This document shows, piece after piece, positions 36,585 to 45,750 of a stretch of DNA of 64,000 nucleotides; the stretch's first letter is position 1; each line of letters opens with the position of its first letter. Under the pieces are notes generated by a model, which did no database searches, was not told where the DNA came from, and saw nothing but the letters and a program-made list of their open reading frames with translations. The position numbers and the translations under genes are program-made. The DNA lies in contig DATIBD010000060.1 in assembly GCA_035457705.1 (NCBI GenBank), positions 1 through 64,000 of the forward strand, written 5' to 3'. The stretch comes from DASPGQ01 sp035457705. Lineage in GTDB: Bacteria > Acidobacteriota > Vicinamibacteria > Marinacidobacterales > SMYC01.

Positions 36585-37760
36585 ATGCTCTTCATTCGGA
36601 ACATCGGAGAGCTCTTTGGCGCCGCGGGGACGAGCCTCGCCATCGAGAATGGCCTCATCGGCGAGATCTCAGCGCAGGCCCCCGAAGGGGCGACGGTTCT
36701 CGATGCCCGCGGGGGTGCGGTCATCCCCGGGCTCGTCGATTCCCACACTCATCTCGTATTCGCCGGCATGCGTGCGCACGAGTTCACCCTGAGGGCCTCG
36801 GGAAGAACGTACCTCGAGATCTCGAAAGCTGGCGGAGGCATTCTCAGCACGGTCGCCGCTGTCCGCCGCGCGAGCCTCGACGAGCTCGTGGAGCTTGCTC
36901 TCGAGCGTCTTTCCCGCATGTTGTCTTACGGCGTTACGACGGTCGAAGTCAAAAGCGGGTACGGCCTCGACGCGCCGAACGAGATCAAGATGCTCGAGGC
37001 GGTCCGAAGGCTTTCGGAGCTGCAACCCATCGAGCTCGTTCCTACGTTTCTAGGGGCACATACCCTGCCCGCCGACTATCGCGATCGCCGCGACGACTAC
37101 GTCGAACTCGTTACCAGCGACGAGCTGATGGGTCGGGTCGCCCAGGAGGGTTTGGCGGAATTCTGCGACGTGTTCTGCGAGGAGTCCGCTTTCACGCTCG
37201 AGGAATCACGGCGGGTTCTCGAAGCGGGCAGGCGGCATGGCCTTCTTCCCAAGATACACGCCGACCAGCTCTCGCAAATGGGCGCTTCCCGGCTTGCGGC
37301 CGCTGTGGGTGCCGTGAGCGCCGAGCATCTCGAGCACATCGACGACGGTGGAATCGCCGCGTTGAGAGAGGGGTCGGTTATTGCGGGTCTGTTGCCCGGA
37401 TGCTCGTTCTATCTGGGGGTGGCTCAGGCTCCCGCCCGACGCCTTCTCGACGCCGGTGTGCCCGTCGCGATCGCCACGGATTACAACCCTGGCTCGTCGA
37501 TGGTGGAGTCGCTGCCTCTCGCACTGTCGATCGCCTGCACCCAAATGAAATTGACCCCACGCGAGGCTCTCGTGGCAGCGACGGAGACCGCGGCGGCGGC
37601 GCTCGTGCGCCGAGACCGCATCGGTGTGATCCGAGAAGGTATGCAAGCCGACCTGGTCCTGCTCGACGTGCCGAGCGTCGAAGAGTGGCTCTGTCAGGTC
37701 GGCCGTAACGCGGTCAGGGCGGTCATCAAGATGGGTCAAATCGTCTACGAAAGATCATGA
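36585..37760 (+). CDS. hutI: imidazolonepropionase HutI
   Basis: A 391-residue amidohydrolase for step three, opening imidazolonepropionate to N-formimidoyl-L-glutamate. It contains VDSHTHLVFAG (metal HxH), VEVKSGYGLDAPNEIKML, FLGAHTLPADYRDR, KIHADQLSQMGASRLAA, VSAEHLEHID and IATDYNPGSSMVESL. The ATG is 6 bases past hutU and the stop overlaps hutF by four bases. Confidence 0.97.
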   Translation: MLFIRNIGELFGAAGTSLAIENGLIGEISAQAPEGATVLDARGGAVIPGLVDSHTHLVFAGMRAHEFTLRASGRTYLEISKAGGGILSTVAAVRRASLDELVELALERLSRMLSYGVTTVEVKSGYGLDAPNEIKMLEAVRRLSELQPIELVPTFLGAHTLPADYRDRRDDYVELVTSDELMGRVAQEGLAEFCDVFCEESAFTLEESRRVLEAGRRHGLLPKIHADQLSQMGASRLAAAVGAVSAEHLEHIDDGGIAALREGSVIAGLLPGCSFYLGVAQAPARRLLDAGVPVAIATDYNPGSSMVESLPLALSIACTQMKLTPREALVAATETAAAALVRRDRIGVIREGMQADLVLLDVPSVEEWLCQVGRNAVRAVIKMGQIVYERS

Positions 37761-39019
37761 GCCGAATCGTCGAGCCCGACCTCGTTTGGCTTCCTGGAGG
37801 GTTCCAGTCCGGCCATCAAGTCGAGATCCTGGACGATGGCACCTTCGGCCGTATCGGGGAGTCCTTCGCCGAAACGGCCGAGAGGCTTTCGGGGGAAGCC
37901 CTTCTACCCGGCATGGTGAATGCGCACTCCCATGCCTTTCAGCGCGGACTGAGGGGAAAGTCCGAAACGTTTCCGCGCGAGAGCGGAAGTTTCTGGTCCT
38001 GGCGCGAGCAGATGTATCGTTTGGCCGAGCGTATGGATTCCCGAGAGTTTCACCGGCAGAGTCTTCTCGCTTTTCGCGAGATGGTCCGCGGGGGCATCAC
38101 CAGCGTGGGTGAGTTCCACTATCTCCACCACCCACCGGCGGGCGACGAATACGAGCTGGACCGAGTCGTCCTCGACGCGGCGCGCGAGGCGGGCATCCGG
38201 ATCGTCCTTCTGGACGTATGCTACCTGTCGGGTGACGTGGGCGAACCGCTCCGGGGAGCCCAGACACGATTCGGCTCGGCTTCCGCCGAGACGTTCGTCG
38301 CCAGCGTGGAACGACTGTTCGCCGGACTCGACTCCAGAAGCCAGTCACTCGGTATCGCGGCTCACAGCATCCGTGCCGTTCCCATCGAGGCGATCGTTGC
38401 TTTACACCTTTGGGCTCTCGAGAAAGGGCTCGTCTTCCATATGCACGTCGAGGAGCAGCAGCGCGAGATCGAGGCTTCGGTCGCCCGGTACGGCAAACGA
38501 CCTCTGGCGCTTTTGTTGGATCGCCTCGAGCTCGGCCCCGAGTCGAGTGCGGTCCATTGCACGCACAGCCAGATCGAGGAGCTGACTCGTCTCTTCGCCT
38601 CGGGCGCGAACGTCGTGATCTGTCCTCTCACCGAGGCGAACCTGGCCGACGGAATCCCACCCGATTCGATGACCCGAGCGGGTGCCCATCTCGCCCTGGG
38701 CACGGACTCGAATTCCCGCATCGACTTCACCGAAGAGATGAGGCTTCTCGAGTACGCTCAGCGCCTCCGTTCCGGCCGCCGCGGCGCTTTCGTCGGGAGC
38801 GACGGCCGGGTGGCCGAGCGGCTGTTCCAGATTGCGACCGAAGGCGGCGCGCGCTCGCTCGGCCTGCGCGCGGGACGGATCGAGTCCGGCTACGCCGCAG
38901 ATTTCTTCACCGTCGCCGTCGACGAAGAGATTCCCGTCGCCGAGCGTCTCACCGAGCTCGTCTTCAGCCGCGACCGAAGCGCGGTGAAGCAAGTCGCCGT
39001 TGGTGGACGCTACGTTTGA
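37757..39019 (+). CDS. hutF: formimidoylglutamate deiminase HutF
   Basis: A 420-residue amidohydrolase related to guanine deaminase. Metal motifs are GMVNAHSHAFQRGLRGKSE, VFHMHVEEQQREIEA, SAVHCTHSQIEELTRLFASGANVVICPLTEANLADGI and LALGTDSNSRIDF. It removes ammonia from formimidoylglutamate to give N-formylglutamate, so the pathway here runs through N-formylglutamate and needs HutG (deformylase). No hutG and no formimidoylglutamase gene is in the window, so the last step must be elsewhere. Confidence 0.95.
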   Translation: MSRIVEPDLVWLPGGFQSGHQVEILDDGTFGRIGESFAETAERLSGEALLPGMVNAHSHAFQRGLRGKSETFPRESGSFWSWREQMYRLAERMDSREFHRQSLLAFREMVRGGITSVGEFHYLHHPPAGDEYELDRVVLDAAREAGIRIVLLDVCYLSGDVGEPLRGAQTRFGSASAETFVASVERLFAGLDSRSQSLGIAAHSIRAVPIEAIVALHLWALEKGLVFHMHVEEQQREIEASVARYGKRPLALLLDRLELGPESSAVHCTHSQIEELTRLFASGANVVICPLTEANLADGIPPDSMTRAGAHLALGTDSNSRIDFTEEMRLLEYAQRLRSGRRGAFVGSDGRVAERLFQIATEGGARSLGLRAGRIESGYAADFFTVAVDEEIPVAERLTELVFSRDRSAVKQVAVGGRYV

Positions 39020-39041
39020 GCCGTAGCCTTGGCGAAGGCAG

Positions 39042-40355
39042 CTAGAAAGCGTACTCGAAGCCCACCAGGGGCGTGATCTTGTCGCGGAGTCCGTTGTTGT
39101 CGAGCTTGAAGAGCAGGTTCACGTCGAGAAGAAGGCTTTCGACCACGTTCAGCTTGAACCCGACGGCGCCGCTCAAAAGGTTGTACGACTCGTTTCGGAA
39201 CTCGACCGTCGGTAACGCCGTCCGGCCGTCGAGCGCGTGAAATTCGGTGGTAAAGAGACGGGGCGCGTCGATCAGGTAGTTTCCCAGGATGTCGATAACG
39301 AAAGTAAACCGTTGGCTCACCCCGAAATCCGCCCCGAGGACGTACGTGACCTGATCCGGTAGATCCGCGGATTCGCCCGTCTGGGGATTTCCGCCGAGAA
39401 CGCTCGAGCCGTTCCAGAGGTAGCCCACGTTGAGATGAGGCGAAAACGAGCGCGCGGAGCGGGAAAGCACGAGAAAGGGCCGAACGCCTGGCGCGCCCAC
39501 GCCGAGCAAGTTCTCTTCGTCGCCCGTAGGAATTCGGACGTCGAGACCGAGCGCCGCCCCGCCCGCCATCCGTCCTTTGAGCCGCAACGTGAGATCTCCG
39601 ATTCCGCTCGCGCTTCCGAACGCGGTGAAGGTCCGTTCCGATCCCACGTCGTCCTCCGACGTCCGGAAGAAATGGATCTCGGGGTTGGTCGTTCCGATTC
39701 GGCGCACCGTCGCCGCCGAAATTACCGTAAGGTCGGTGCTCACGATGGGGATGGCGAGCGAGAGGTCGAGGCGGTCGGTCAGGCCGTAGCTGATGAAGGA
39801 TGTGAACTGGTTCACGCGTGCATCGATGGAGTTCGAAGTCGTCACGACGTCCTCGCGTCCCCCGCGTAGAAAGGCGTCGTCGTGCGTGAACACGGCCGGG
39901 ACGTTGTTGACGTCAAGACCCTCGATGGTGTCGAACGTGAAGTTCTGGAAGGTGAATCCGAAGCTGAAGCGTCCGCCGCCGATGGTCTCGGCGCGCTCGG
40001 AGAGAATGGGACCGAAGCTCTGGCTCGTGCGCTGGAAGACGCCCAGAGAGGAGTCGAACTCATAGGTAAAGCCGGATGCCGGTGACGGAAGCGGCACGGC
40101 GGCGAGCTGGCTCGTCAGCGCGACACCGAACTGCGTGAACTCTTCCTGAAAGGCAGAGTTGAAGTGGGCCGAGTGGGTTGCCCCGCTCGGGAGCACCGCG
40201 AGACTGTCGACGATAAGTCCGCCCGGTCCGTAGAGCTGGGTGAAGATCGTGGAGAGCTTGTCCACGGGGACCGCGACGTTGAAGGGCTCTTGCGCATGGA
40301 CGAGACTGGTCGTGAGAAGGAGCGTCAGAAGGATCAGAGGCACTGGTTTTCGCAT
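39042..40355 (-). CDS. outer-membrane beta-barrel-like protein
   Basis: A 437-residue protein with a signal peptide (MRKPVPLILLTLLLTTSLVHA) and alternating beta-rich sequence throughout, ending VGFEYAF: a C-terminal aromatic residue as used by the BAM machinery. Stretches such as ERAETIGGGRFSFGFTFQNFTFDTI, ISYGLTDRLDLSLAIPIVSTDLTVI and VGFKLNVVESLLLDVNLLFKL look like membrane strands. It resembles the broad transporter/porin-like group of secreted proteins in environmental bacteria; substrate unknown. ATG 40355 follows AGGTG. It is convergent with hutF. Confidence 0.75.
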   Translation of the reverse strand: MRKPVPLILLTLLLTTSLVHAQEPFNVAVPVDKLSTIFTQLYGPGGLIVDSLAVLPSGATHSAHFNSAFQEEFTQFGVALTSQLAAVPLPSPASGFTYEFDSSLGVFQRTSQSFGPILSERAETIGGGRFSFGFTFQNFTFDTIEGLDVNNVPAVFTHDDAFLRGGREDVVTTSNSIDARVNQFTSFISYGLTDRLDLSLAIPIVSTDLTVISAATVRRIGTTNPEIHFFRTSEDDVGSERTFTAFGSASGIGDLTLRLKGRMAGGAALGLDVRIPTGDEENLLGVGAPGVRPFLVLSRSARSFSPHLNVGYLWNGSSVLGGNPQTGESADLPDQVTYVLGADFGVSQRFTFVIDILGNYLIDAPRLFTTEFHALDGRTALPTVEFRNESYNLLSGAVGFKLNVVESLLLDVNLLFKLDNNGLRDKITPLVGFEYAF

Positions 40356-40399
40356 CGGTGACACCTGTTTGGGTTTGGTTCGGGTTGAAGTTGGGATGC

Positions 40400-42775
40400 T
40401 TACGATATGGAAACGATGATCCACCGGTCGCCGGCCTTCGAGAGCACGAATCGCTGCTGGCGCTCGTTTCCGTTCTCGGAACGGCCCCGTACGACGAACG
40501 TGTCTCGGCGGCCCACCGTGACGGTAGCCGTGTCTCCTTCGATGGCGATGGAAGCGATGGCGATCTCGATGGCTTGAGAGTCGACCTGAGTGAAGGAATC
40601 TCTGAGGCCCTTCTCTTCGTCGGCGGTCAGATTGGGTTTGACTTGTCGGAACAGGTCGAGGTTCTTGGACTCGATCGCGCGTTCGTAATTCGCGAGCACT
40701 TGGCGAATGGCGCTCTCCTCCTGCTCGCGCGTCGGTGTGGAGGGCGTGGGCGCGGGAGCGGGAGTCGGAGCCGGTGCTGGCCTCGCCTCCTCTCGCCGGG
40801 CTTCCTCTCGGGCTTTCGCGGCCTCTTCTTCCGCGAGCTCTCGCCGGGCGCGCTCCAGATAGGCCACCGCCCCCTCGAACGAGCGTCTCGCGCCCTCGAG
40901 GTCGCCTTGGTTCTTTAAGCGCCCGCCCAATTGCTCTTCCGACATCGCCCGCTGGTAGGACGGTTGTCGATCGAGACCCGGTGAGCTCGCCTGCCGACGG
41001 GCCTGATTCCAGGACGCTTCCGCCTGCCTCAACTCGGCTTCGAGCTTGGCCTTCTCCGTCGCCGCCTCTTCGGCCGCGCGATTCGCTTGAGCTTGTTTCT
41101 GTGCCTCGGCCTGCCGATTCGCCGACCGAGATTGATCGAACTGGTCTCGAGCGTCGATGTAGAGCTGCGTGGCGCGAGTGTATTGCCCGGAGTTGAACTC
41201 CGAAGTGGCTTGTTCGCGAACCCGTTCGGCCTGAGCGTATTCGGGGCGCGAGCCCGCGCCCGCGGAGGATGCCGCCGACCGAGACGCTTCCATGGCGGTG
41301 CGAGCGTCGTCCGCCTGCCGCTGAAAATGCTCGTTGAGCTGGCCCGCGAGCTCGGTCGCGAGCGGATGGGAGGGATCGAGCTCGAGCACCCGCGTCAAAG
41401 CGTCGGCGGCTCGAGCGGACTCGCCTTGTTCGAGCGCCGCCCGTGCCTCGGCTACCGACGCCTCTACCGCGGCGAGCAGGCGCTCCGCTTCCGCCTGAAC
41501 TTCCAGCGCGTCGGCGTCGCCCGGTGAGCTGGCGAGTATCTCTTCGGCCTGCGCTAGAGCCCCCGCATAATCTTTTTGGTCGAGGCTCCGCCGCATGAGC
41601 TGTCGCTTGCTTTCGCTCAGGGCTCGACTGAGCTCCTCGACTTGCTCCGCGGAGTCCGAGCCGACCGTCAGGAAGTAGGCCCCGGCGGCTATTCCGACGA
41701 GCAGGAGTGCGCCAAGGACGTAGGCCACCATGGGGTTGGATGCAGCGGCACCGAGCGAACTGCCCGTCGCCGCGGCGTCCCCGCGCCGAATCGTACCCCG
41801 GCTGCCCGAGGCGGAGACACCCGGTCCGGAACGGCTCGGAGCACTCTTTTCCGAGCCGGCAGAGGATGTCGACCGCAACGAAGTGGGGTCAACTGCCGGG
41901 GTCAAGATCGTCGCTTCCGCCCGGCTCAACATGGTGGAATCGGCGTCCTTCCCCCTCAAGACCTCGTTACGAACTACGCGCAGGTGCTCTCTGAGCTCGT
42001 TTCCGTCTCGGAACCGCCGCTCGGGGCTCTTGTCGAGCGCCCGATCCACCATCGACACGATCGGCTTGGGAAGATGGGTGTATTTCGATAGAGGCTCCCG
42101 TTCGCCCTGAACGACCTTGTACATCGTGGCGTGGATGGAATCGGCTCCGAAAGGCTTCTTGCGCGTCAAGACCTCATAGAAGACGGCACCGAGCGAGAAG
42201 ATATCGGAGGACGGCTCGACTTTCTGCCCCTGAACCTGCTCGGGCGACATGTAGTTCGGCGTACCCATGACCTGGCCGGTCTTCGTCATGTCGGACGAGG
42301 CTTCGTGGACCAAACCGAAGTCCAGGATTTTCACCTGGCCGTTCTTGTTGACGTAGATGTTCGCCGGCTTGAGGTCTCGATGGATGATGTCCTTGGAGTG
42401 GGCGAAGCCGAGCCCGTCCGCGACCTGCTCCATGAAACTCAGAATCTGCTCCATCGTGAGCGGGACGCCGCTCTTGATGGTCTCCTTCAGGTCCTGGCCC
42501 TCGAGCAGCTCCATGACCATGTAGAGTCGCCCTTCATCCTCCACGAAGTCGTAGATCGTGACGATGTTGGGGTGGTTGAGCTGGGCAGCGTTTCGGGCTT
42601 CGCGTTTGAACCGCTCGACGACATCCGTTTGTGCGTCGAGCGTTTCGGCGATGACCTTTATGGCGACGTGGCGGTGAAGCACGGGGTCGTGGCCCTTGTA
42701 GACCTCTCCCATCGCTCCTTTACCGAGCTTGCCTTGAATCTCGTACTTTCCCAGTTTTTTCGGAGCGGTTGCCAT
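40400..42775 (-). CDS. Ser/Thr kinase with TPR/coiled-coil extracellular part and NTF2-like tail
   Basis: A 791-residue membrane kinase. The kinase domain (10-270) has GKGAMGEV, Lys40 in VAIK, HRDLKPAN (132-139), DFG (152-154) and PNYMSPEQ, so it should be active. A Ser/Thr/Gly-rich linker (295-345) leads to a transmembrane helix at 349-369. Outside, residues 375-480 form TPR-like helices (LDQKDYAGALAQAEEILASSPGDADALEVQAEAERLLAAVEA), 520-680 a charged helical region (EAQKQAQANRAAEEAATEKAKLEAELRQAEASWNQARRQ), then a Pro-Ala linker (PAPAPTPAPAPTPSTP) and a C-terminal domain of about 100 residues with SnoaL/NTF2-like pattern (AIRQVLANYERAIESKNLDLF and AIEIAIASIAIEGDTATVTVGRR). It is divergent from the zinc-ribbon gene. 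Confidence 0.92.
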   Translation of the reverse strand: MATAPKKLGKYEIQGKLGKGAMGEVYKGHDPVLHRHVAIKVIAETLDAQTDVVERFKREARNAAQLNHPNIVTIYDFVEDEGRLYMVMELLEGQDLKETIKSGVPLTMEQILSFMEQVADGLGFAHSKDIIHRDLKPANIYVNKNGQVKILDFGLVHEASSDMTKTGQVMGTPNYMSPEQVQGQKVEPSSDIFSLGAVFYEVLTRKKPFGADSIHATMYKVVQGEREPLSKYTHLPKPIVSMVDRALDKSPERRFRDGNELREHLRVVRNEVLRGKDADSTMLSRAEATILTPAVDPTSLRSTSSAGSEKSAPSRSGPGVSASGSRGTIRRGDAAATGSSLGAAASNPMVAYVLGALLLVGIAAGAYFLTVGSDSAEQVEELSRALSESKRQLMRRSLDQKDYAGALAQAEEILASSPGDADALEVQAEAERLLAAVEASVAEARAALEQGESARAADALTRVLELDPSHPLATELAGQLNEHFQRQADDARTAMEASRSAASSAGAGSRPEYAQAERVREQATSEFNSGQYTRATQLYIDARDQFDQSRSANRQAEAQKQAQANRAAEEAATEKAKLEAELRQAEASWNQARRQASSPGLDRQPSYQRAMSEEQLGGRLKNQGDLEGARRSFEGAVAYLERARRELAEEEAAKAREEARREEARPAPAPTPAPAPTPSTPTREQEESAIRQVLANYERAIESKNLDLFRQVKPNLTADEEKGLRDSFTQVDSQAIEIAIASIAIEGDTATVTVGRRDTFVVRGRSENGNERQQRFVLSKAGDRWIIVSIS

Positions 42776-42846
42776 GACAGAGGATTCCCGAGGCCAGAGG
42801 ACTGTACTAGTCTACCACGTGCCCGGAAGTTGGTGGATTGTGACTG

Positions 42847-42890
42847 GCAGGTTGATGAAAGACACAGCCCGACCCTGCATCGGGTTATCC
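42847..42890 (+). repeat. dispersed hairpin repeat, copy C (degenerate)
   Basis: GCAGGTTGATGAAAGACACAG followed by CCCGACCCTGC matches the first hairpin of the family (arms GCAGGTT and ACCCTGC, one mismatch). The GCGAGCGGAGCGAGC segment is lost. It lies between divergent gene starts. Confidence 0.5.
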
Positions 42891-42899
42891 TACCGAGTC

Positions 42900-43835
42900 A
42901 TGGCCCGAGCCTGTCCTGCGTGTAGCAGGCCAAACTCCGACACCGCCGAGCGCTGTCTGTACTGCTCCCAGTCGCTTCCGCAACAAGCCAAGCACCCGGT
43001 GGCGCCCGCCGCCACCGCGGCAGAAAGATACCTGCTAGTACTCATTCCCGCCGGAGAGCCAGGCGAGGAGAAACTCAGAGAGTTCTCTCGCATCGCCGCG
43101 CTCGGCCTCTATGAAGCACGCCAGTGTCTTCTGGCGAAGCGACCCCGGCTCTTCCGCATCCTTCCCAACGAGCTGCGGGCACAGGAGCTCTCGGCTTCGC
43201 TCGGCGCCGCTCGCGTCCCTCACTACCTCGTTTCCGAGCAAGCAGTCCTGTCGATGCCTGTCTCCCGGGCCCGTCGGGTCGACTTTCTCGACCGTCACCT
43301 CACCATATCGTTTGCTCGAGAGCCGCCGCTTACCCTCGGCCACGAAGATTTGCTCCTCGTCGTAAGGGGTGAGATTCGGCGGGAGCGTCACCACGAGAAG
43401 CGTCTGGGCAGTGCCCGTGGGGTAAGCCATCGCTTGAGCTCGGGGGAGCGTATCCACCTCTACGAGAAGGAGGCGAAGGTTGCGGTCGAGATCGAGCCAG
43501 AGGCGTTCGACTGGGATGTGCTCGGGATGGAGCGAACCACCTCGGCCCTTCTGAACGTGGAGAGACTCATGTCGAGGATCGCGGTGAAAGCGCCTTTCGC
43601 CTGCGTCGATCGCGGGTTCGACGACGAGCCGGTCGTATTGGCGCGGGCAGACGAGGAGCGGGATCCGACCCACGCACTTGCCGAGGTGGACCGCCGCTCG
43701 AGCAATGGCGTCCTCTTCGACAACGAGGCCCAGTTCCGCTTTTACGCTCGGTGGCGTTACCGGGTAGAGAGGTTCCTGTCGCCGCGCCCGGGCGATTCCC
43801 AGGCCACCGACGGACGACGGCTCGACTCCCGTTAA
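42900..43835 (+). CDS. zinc-ribbon protein with L7/L12-C-terminal-like segment
   Basis: A 311-residue protein of no family I can name. It opens with a zinc ribbon, ACPACSRPNSDTAERCLYCSQ (Cys5, 8, 19 and 22 spacing CxxC-x10-CxxC). Next, AAERYLLVLIPAGEPGEEKLREFSRIAALGLYEARQCLLAKRPRLFRILPNELRAQELSASLGAARVPHYLV resembles the ribosomal L7/L12 C-terminal fold (GLxEAxxLV-type helix, then a Glu/Ala helix and a strand). The middle (VDFLDRHLTISFAREPPLTL) and the C-terminal half are alpha/beta without motif. ATG 42900 is chosen because the zinc ribbon begins there. Divergent from the kinase gene; a shared regulatory role is only suggested by position. Confidence 0.7.
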   Translation: MARACPACSRPNSDTAERCLYCSQSLPQQAKHPVAPAATAAERYLLVLIPAGEPGEEKLREFSRIAALGLYEARQCLLAKRPRLFRILPNELRAQELSASLGAARVPHYLVSEQAVLSMPVSRARRVDFLDRHLTISFAREPPLTLGHEDLLLVVRGEIRRERHHEKRLGSARGVSHRLSSGERIHLYEKEAKVAVEIEPEAFDWDVLGMERTTSALLNVERLMSRIAVKAPFACVDRGFDDEPVVLARADEERDPTHALAEVDRRSSNGVLFDNEAQFRFYARWRYRVERFLSPRPGDSQATDGRRLDSR

Positions 43836-43837
43836 CC

Positions 43838-43920
43838 AGCAGGGTGAGGAAGAACTCAGTCCATTCTGCGCGAGCTGAGCGAGCCCGGCGCAGTCGTCCG
43901 CATTGAGCACTCGAAAGACC
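43838..43920 (+). repeat. dispersed hairpin repeat, copy D
   Basis: It begins AGCAGGGTGAGGAAGAACTCA three bases after the zinc-ribbon gene stop, has TTCTGCGCGAGCTGAGCGAG and GCCCGGCGCAGTCGTCC, and ends ATTGAGCACTCGAAAGACC. The arms GCAGGGT and ATTCTGC pair with two G-U wobbles. Hairpin 2 is deleted. Confidence 0.8.
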
Positions 43921-44060
43921 GGTAAGACTTACACGTCGGAGTAAATCTTTCTTGAACGTCCGCCTTTAAGGCGCTCGCCCCGCTCGGCCTATCTCTATCG
44001 TTTCGAGTAACTTCCAGAGTTCATCTCCAGCTGGCAACACTATTGCTATACAAGATTGTG

Positions 44061-45056
44061 ATGCAGGATGCGGTGTGGAGTCTCAGCCTTTTGCTTAGTA
44101 CATCGGCCGCACCTGCGTTCCAACCCGCTATCGAGCCCAACGTCGAACGGTTCCGATTCACGACTTCGGTGAACGCCGTGCACCTCAGCGTGACCGTCGT
44201 CAACGGGAAAGGCAAATTGATCACCAACCTCAAAGAGGACGATTTTCGGGTCCTGGAGGACGAACGAATCCAGACCGTGTCGTACTTTTCTCGAGGGGTC
44301 GATGCTCCGGTGGACTTCGTGATCCTCGTCGACGCGAGCGGCAGCATGGACGTCACCGCCAAGGCAACCAACGCGAGAAACGCCGCGATCCAGCTCATTC
44401 ACGGCCTCGGGCCCGAGGATCGGGTGTCCGTTTATGCCTTCGATCGTAATCTCTACCGGGTGACCGATTTCACCCAGAGCAAGGAAGAGGCGATCGGAGC
44501 GCTCACGCGGCTCGAGCCCTTTGGCTCGACCGCCCTCTATGACGCCGTCGCGATTCTCTCCGAGGTCGTCGTGCACGAGGGGTTCGGCCGCCGGGCCATC
44601 GTTGTGCTGACCGATGGAGTCGACACCTCGAGCGAGATCTCCGTCGAGGCGGCGGTCGCGAAGGCCAAAGGGGTGGATCTCCCCGTCTATGCGATTCGTG
44701 TTCTCTCGCCGGTCGACGATCCGGGAAACGACCTGTTTCTCGGCGTGCACGGTGCGTCTTTTCGTGGAGAGGACTCCTTGCGGCAGTTCACCTCGGAGAC
44801 TGGGGGTGCCACATTCGAGGGCAGCCAGTGGGGACAGCTCGTCCGTGCTTCGGCGCGGATTCGCGAAGAGCTCAAAACGCAGTACCGTATCGGATACGCC
44901 CCCGACAACCCGAGAACCGACGGCGGTTTCCGCCGTATCCAAGTTTCGACGCGCCGACGTGGTGTCGAAGTTCGCACTCGGCAGGGTTATTACCCCAAAG
45001 GGTCGAAATCAGGGCCCCAGCCGCCCGCGTCGAGTCCCAACCGCTCGCCGCAATAA
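44061..45056 (+). CDS. secreted VWFA-domain protein (Acidobacterial type)
   Basis: A protein of about 331 residues with a short signal (MQDAVWSLSLLLSTSAAPAF), a leading beta domain (NAVHLSVTVVNGKGKLITNLKEDDFRVLEDERIQTVSYFS), and a von Willebrand A domain at about 85-260 with the metal site DASGSM, and STALYDAV and LTDGVDTSSE. The C-terminal part ends with LKTQYRIGYAPDNPRTDGGFRRIQVSTRRRGVEVRTRQGYYPK, the hallmark of the VWFA-related domain family frequent in Acidobacteria. It probably mediates protein binding at the envelope. I favour ATG 44061 over a TTG six codons upstream. Confidence 0.88.
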   Translation: MQDAVWSLSLLLSTSAAPAFQPAIEPNVERFRFTTSVNAVHLSVTVVNGKGKLITNLKEDDFRVLEDERIQTVSYFSRGVDAPVDFVILVDASGSMDVTAKATNARNAAIQLIHGLGPEDRVSVYAFDRNLYRVTDFTQSKEEAIGALTRLEPFGSTALYDAVAILSEVVVHEGFGRRAIVVLTDGVDTSSEISVEAAVAKAKGVDLPVYAIRVLSPVDDPGNDLFLGVHGASFRGEDSLRQFTSETGGATFEGSQWGQLVRASARIREELKTQYRIGYAPDNPRTDGGFRRIQVSTRRRGVEVRTRQGYYPKGSKSGPQPPASSPNRSPQ

Positions 45057-45072
45057 TATAGGAGGTCCGCTA

Positions 45073-45750
45073 ATGGAGCTAATGGAGCTAATGGAAAAGA
45101 AGACGACCTGGCTTGGTGCTGCACTTTGCCTCGGCATCATCGTTTCCGGTTGTGCCACGAAGAAGTACGTGGGCAAGGAAGTTGGTGCCGTCAATCAGAA
45201 GGTCGAGAGCCTGAGCGAGTCCGTCGAGAGAAACCAAGAGCGTATCGGGCGAAACGAGGAAGCCATCACGCGACAGGGTGGTGAGATTCAGCGCGTCGAC
45301 GCCAAAGCTGATGAAGCGGGTCAGCTCGCCGCGTCGGCCCACGACGAGGCCGAGCGGGCGTTCCAGGAAGCCGAGCGCGCGATGAAGGGCAAGCTTCTCT
45401 ATGAAGTGACGCTCTCGAACGACAAAGTCAGCTTTGCGTTCAACACCTCTGAGCTCTCACCCGATGCCCAGGTTCTCGTCGACGAGCTTGCCGAGAAGGT
45501 GAAGGCCGACAATCGAGGACTCTGGATCGAGATCGAAGGCCATACCGACGCCACCGGCGATCCCGCCTACAACAAGGCGCTGGGCCTGAAGCGAGCCGAG
45601 GCGGTACGGGACTATCTGTATCAGGCGCACGGTCTTCCCCTTCACCGGATCTCGGTGTACAGCTTCGGTGAAGAACAGCCGGTCTCGGACAATTCGGATC
45701 GCGAGGGTCGCGCGAGAAACCGGCGCGTGGTGATCAAGGTTTTGGAGTAG
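45073..45750 (+). CDS. OmpA-family peptidoglycan-associated lipoprotein
   Basis: A 225-residue lipoprotein. The lipobox IVSGC places the lipidated cysteine at residue 27. Residues 35-100 form a coiled coil (VGAVNQKVESLSESVERNQERIGRNEEAITRQGGEIQRV), and residues 110-225 the OmpA domain (VSFAFNTSELSPDAQVLVDELAEKVK, IEIEGHTDATGDPAYNKALGLKRAEAVRDYL, GRARNRRVVIKV) that holds peptidoglycan. The AGGAGG site is 7 bases from ATG 45073; two more in-frame ATGs follow because a 9-base unit (ATGGAGCTA) is repeated. Confidence 0.9.
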   Translation: MELMELMEKKTTWLGAALCLGIIVSGCATKKYVGKEVGAVNQKVESLSESVERNQERIGRNEEAITRQGGEIQRVDAKADEAGQLAASAHDEAERAFQEAERAMKGKLLYEVTLSNDKVSFAFNTSELSPDAQVLVDELAEKVKADNRGLWIEIEGHTDATGDPAYNKALGLKRAEAVRDYLYQAHGLPLHRISVYSFGEEQPVSDNSDREGRARNRRVVIKVLE

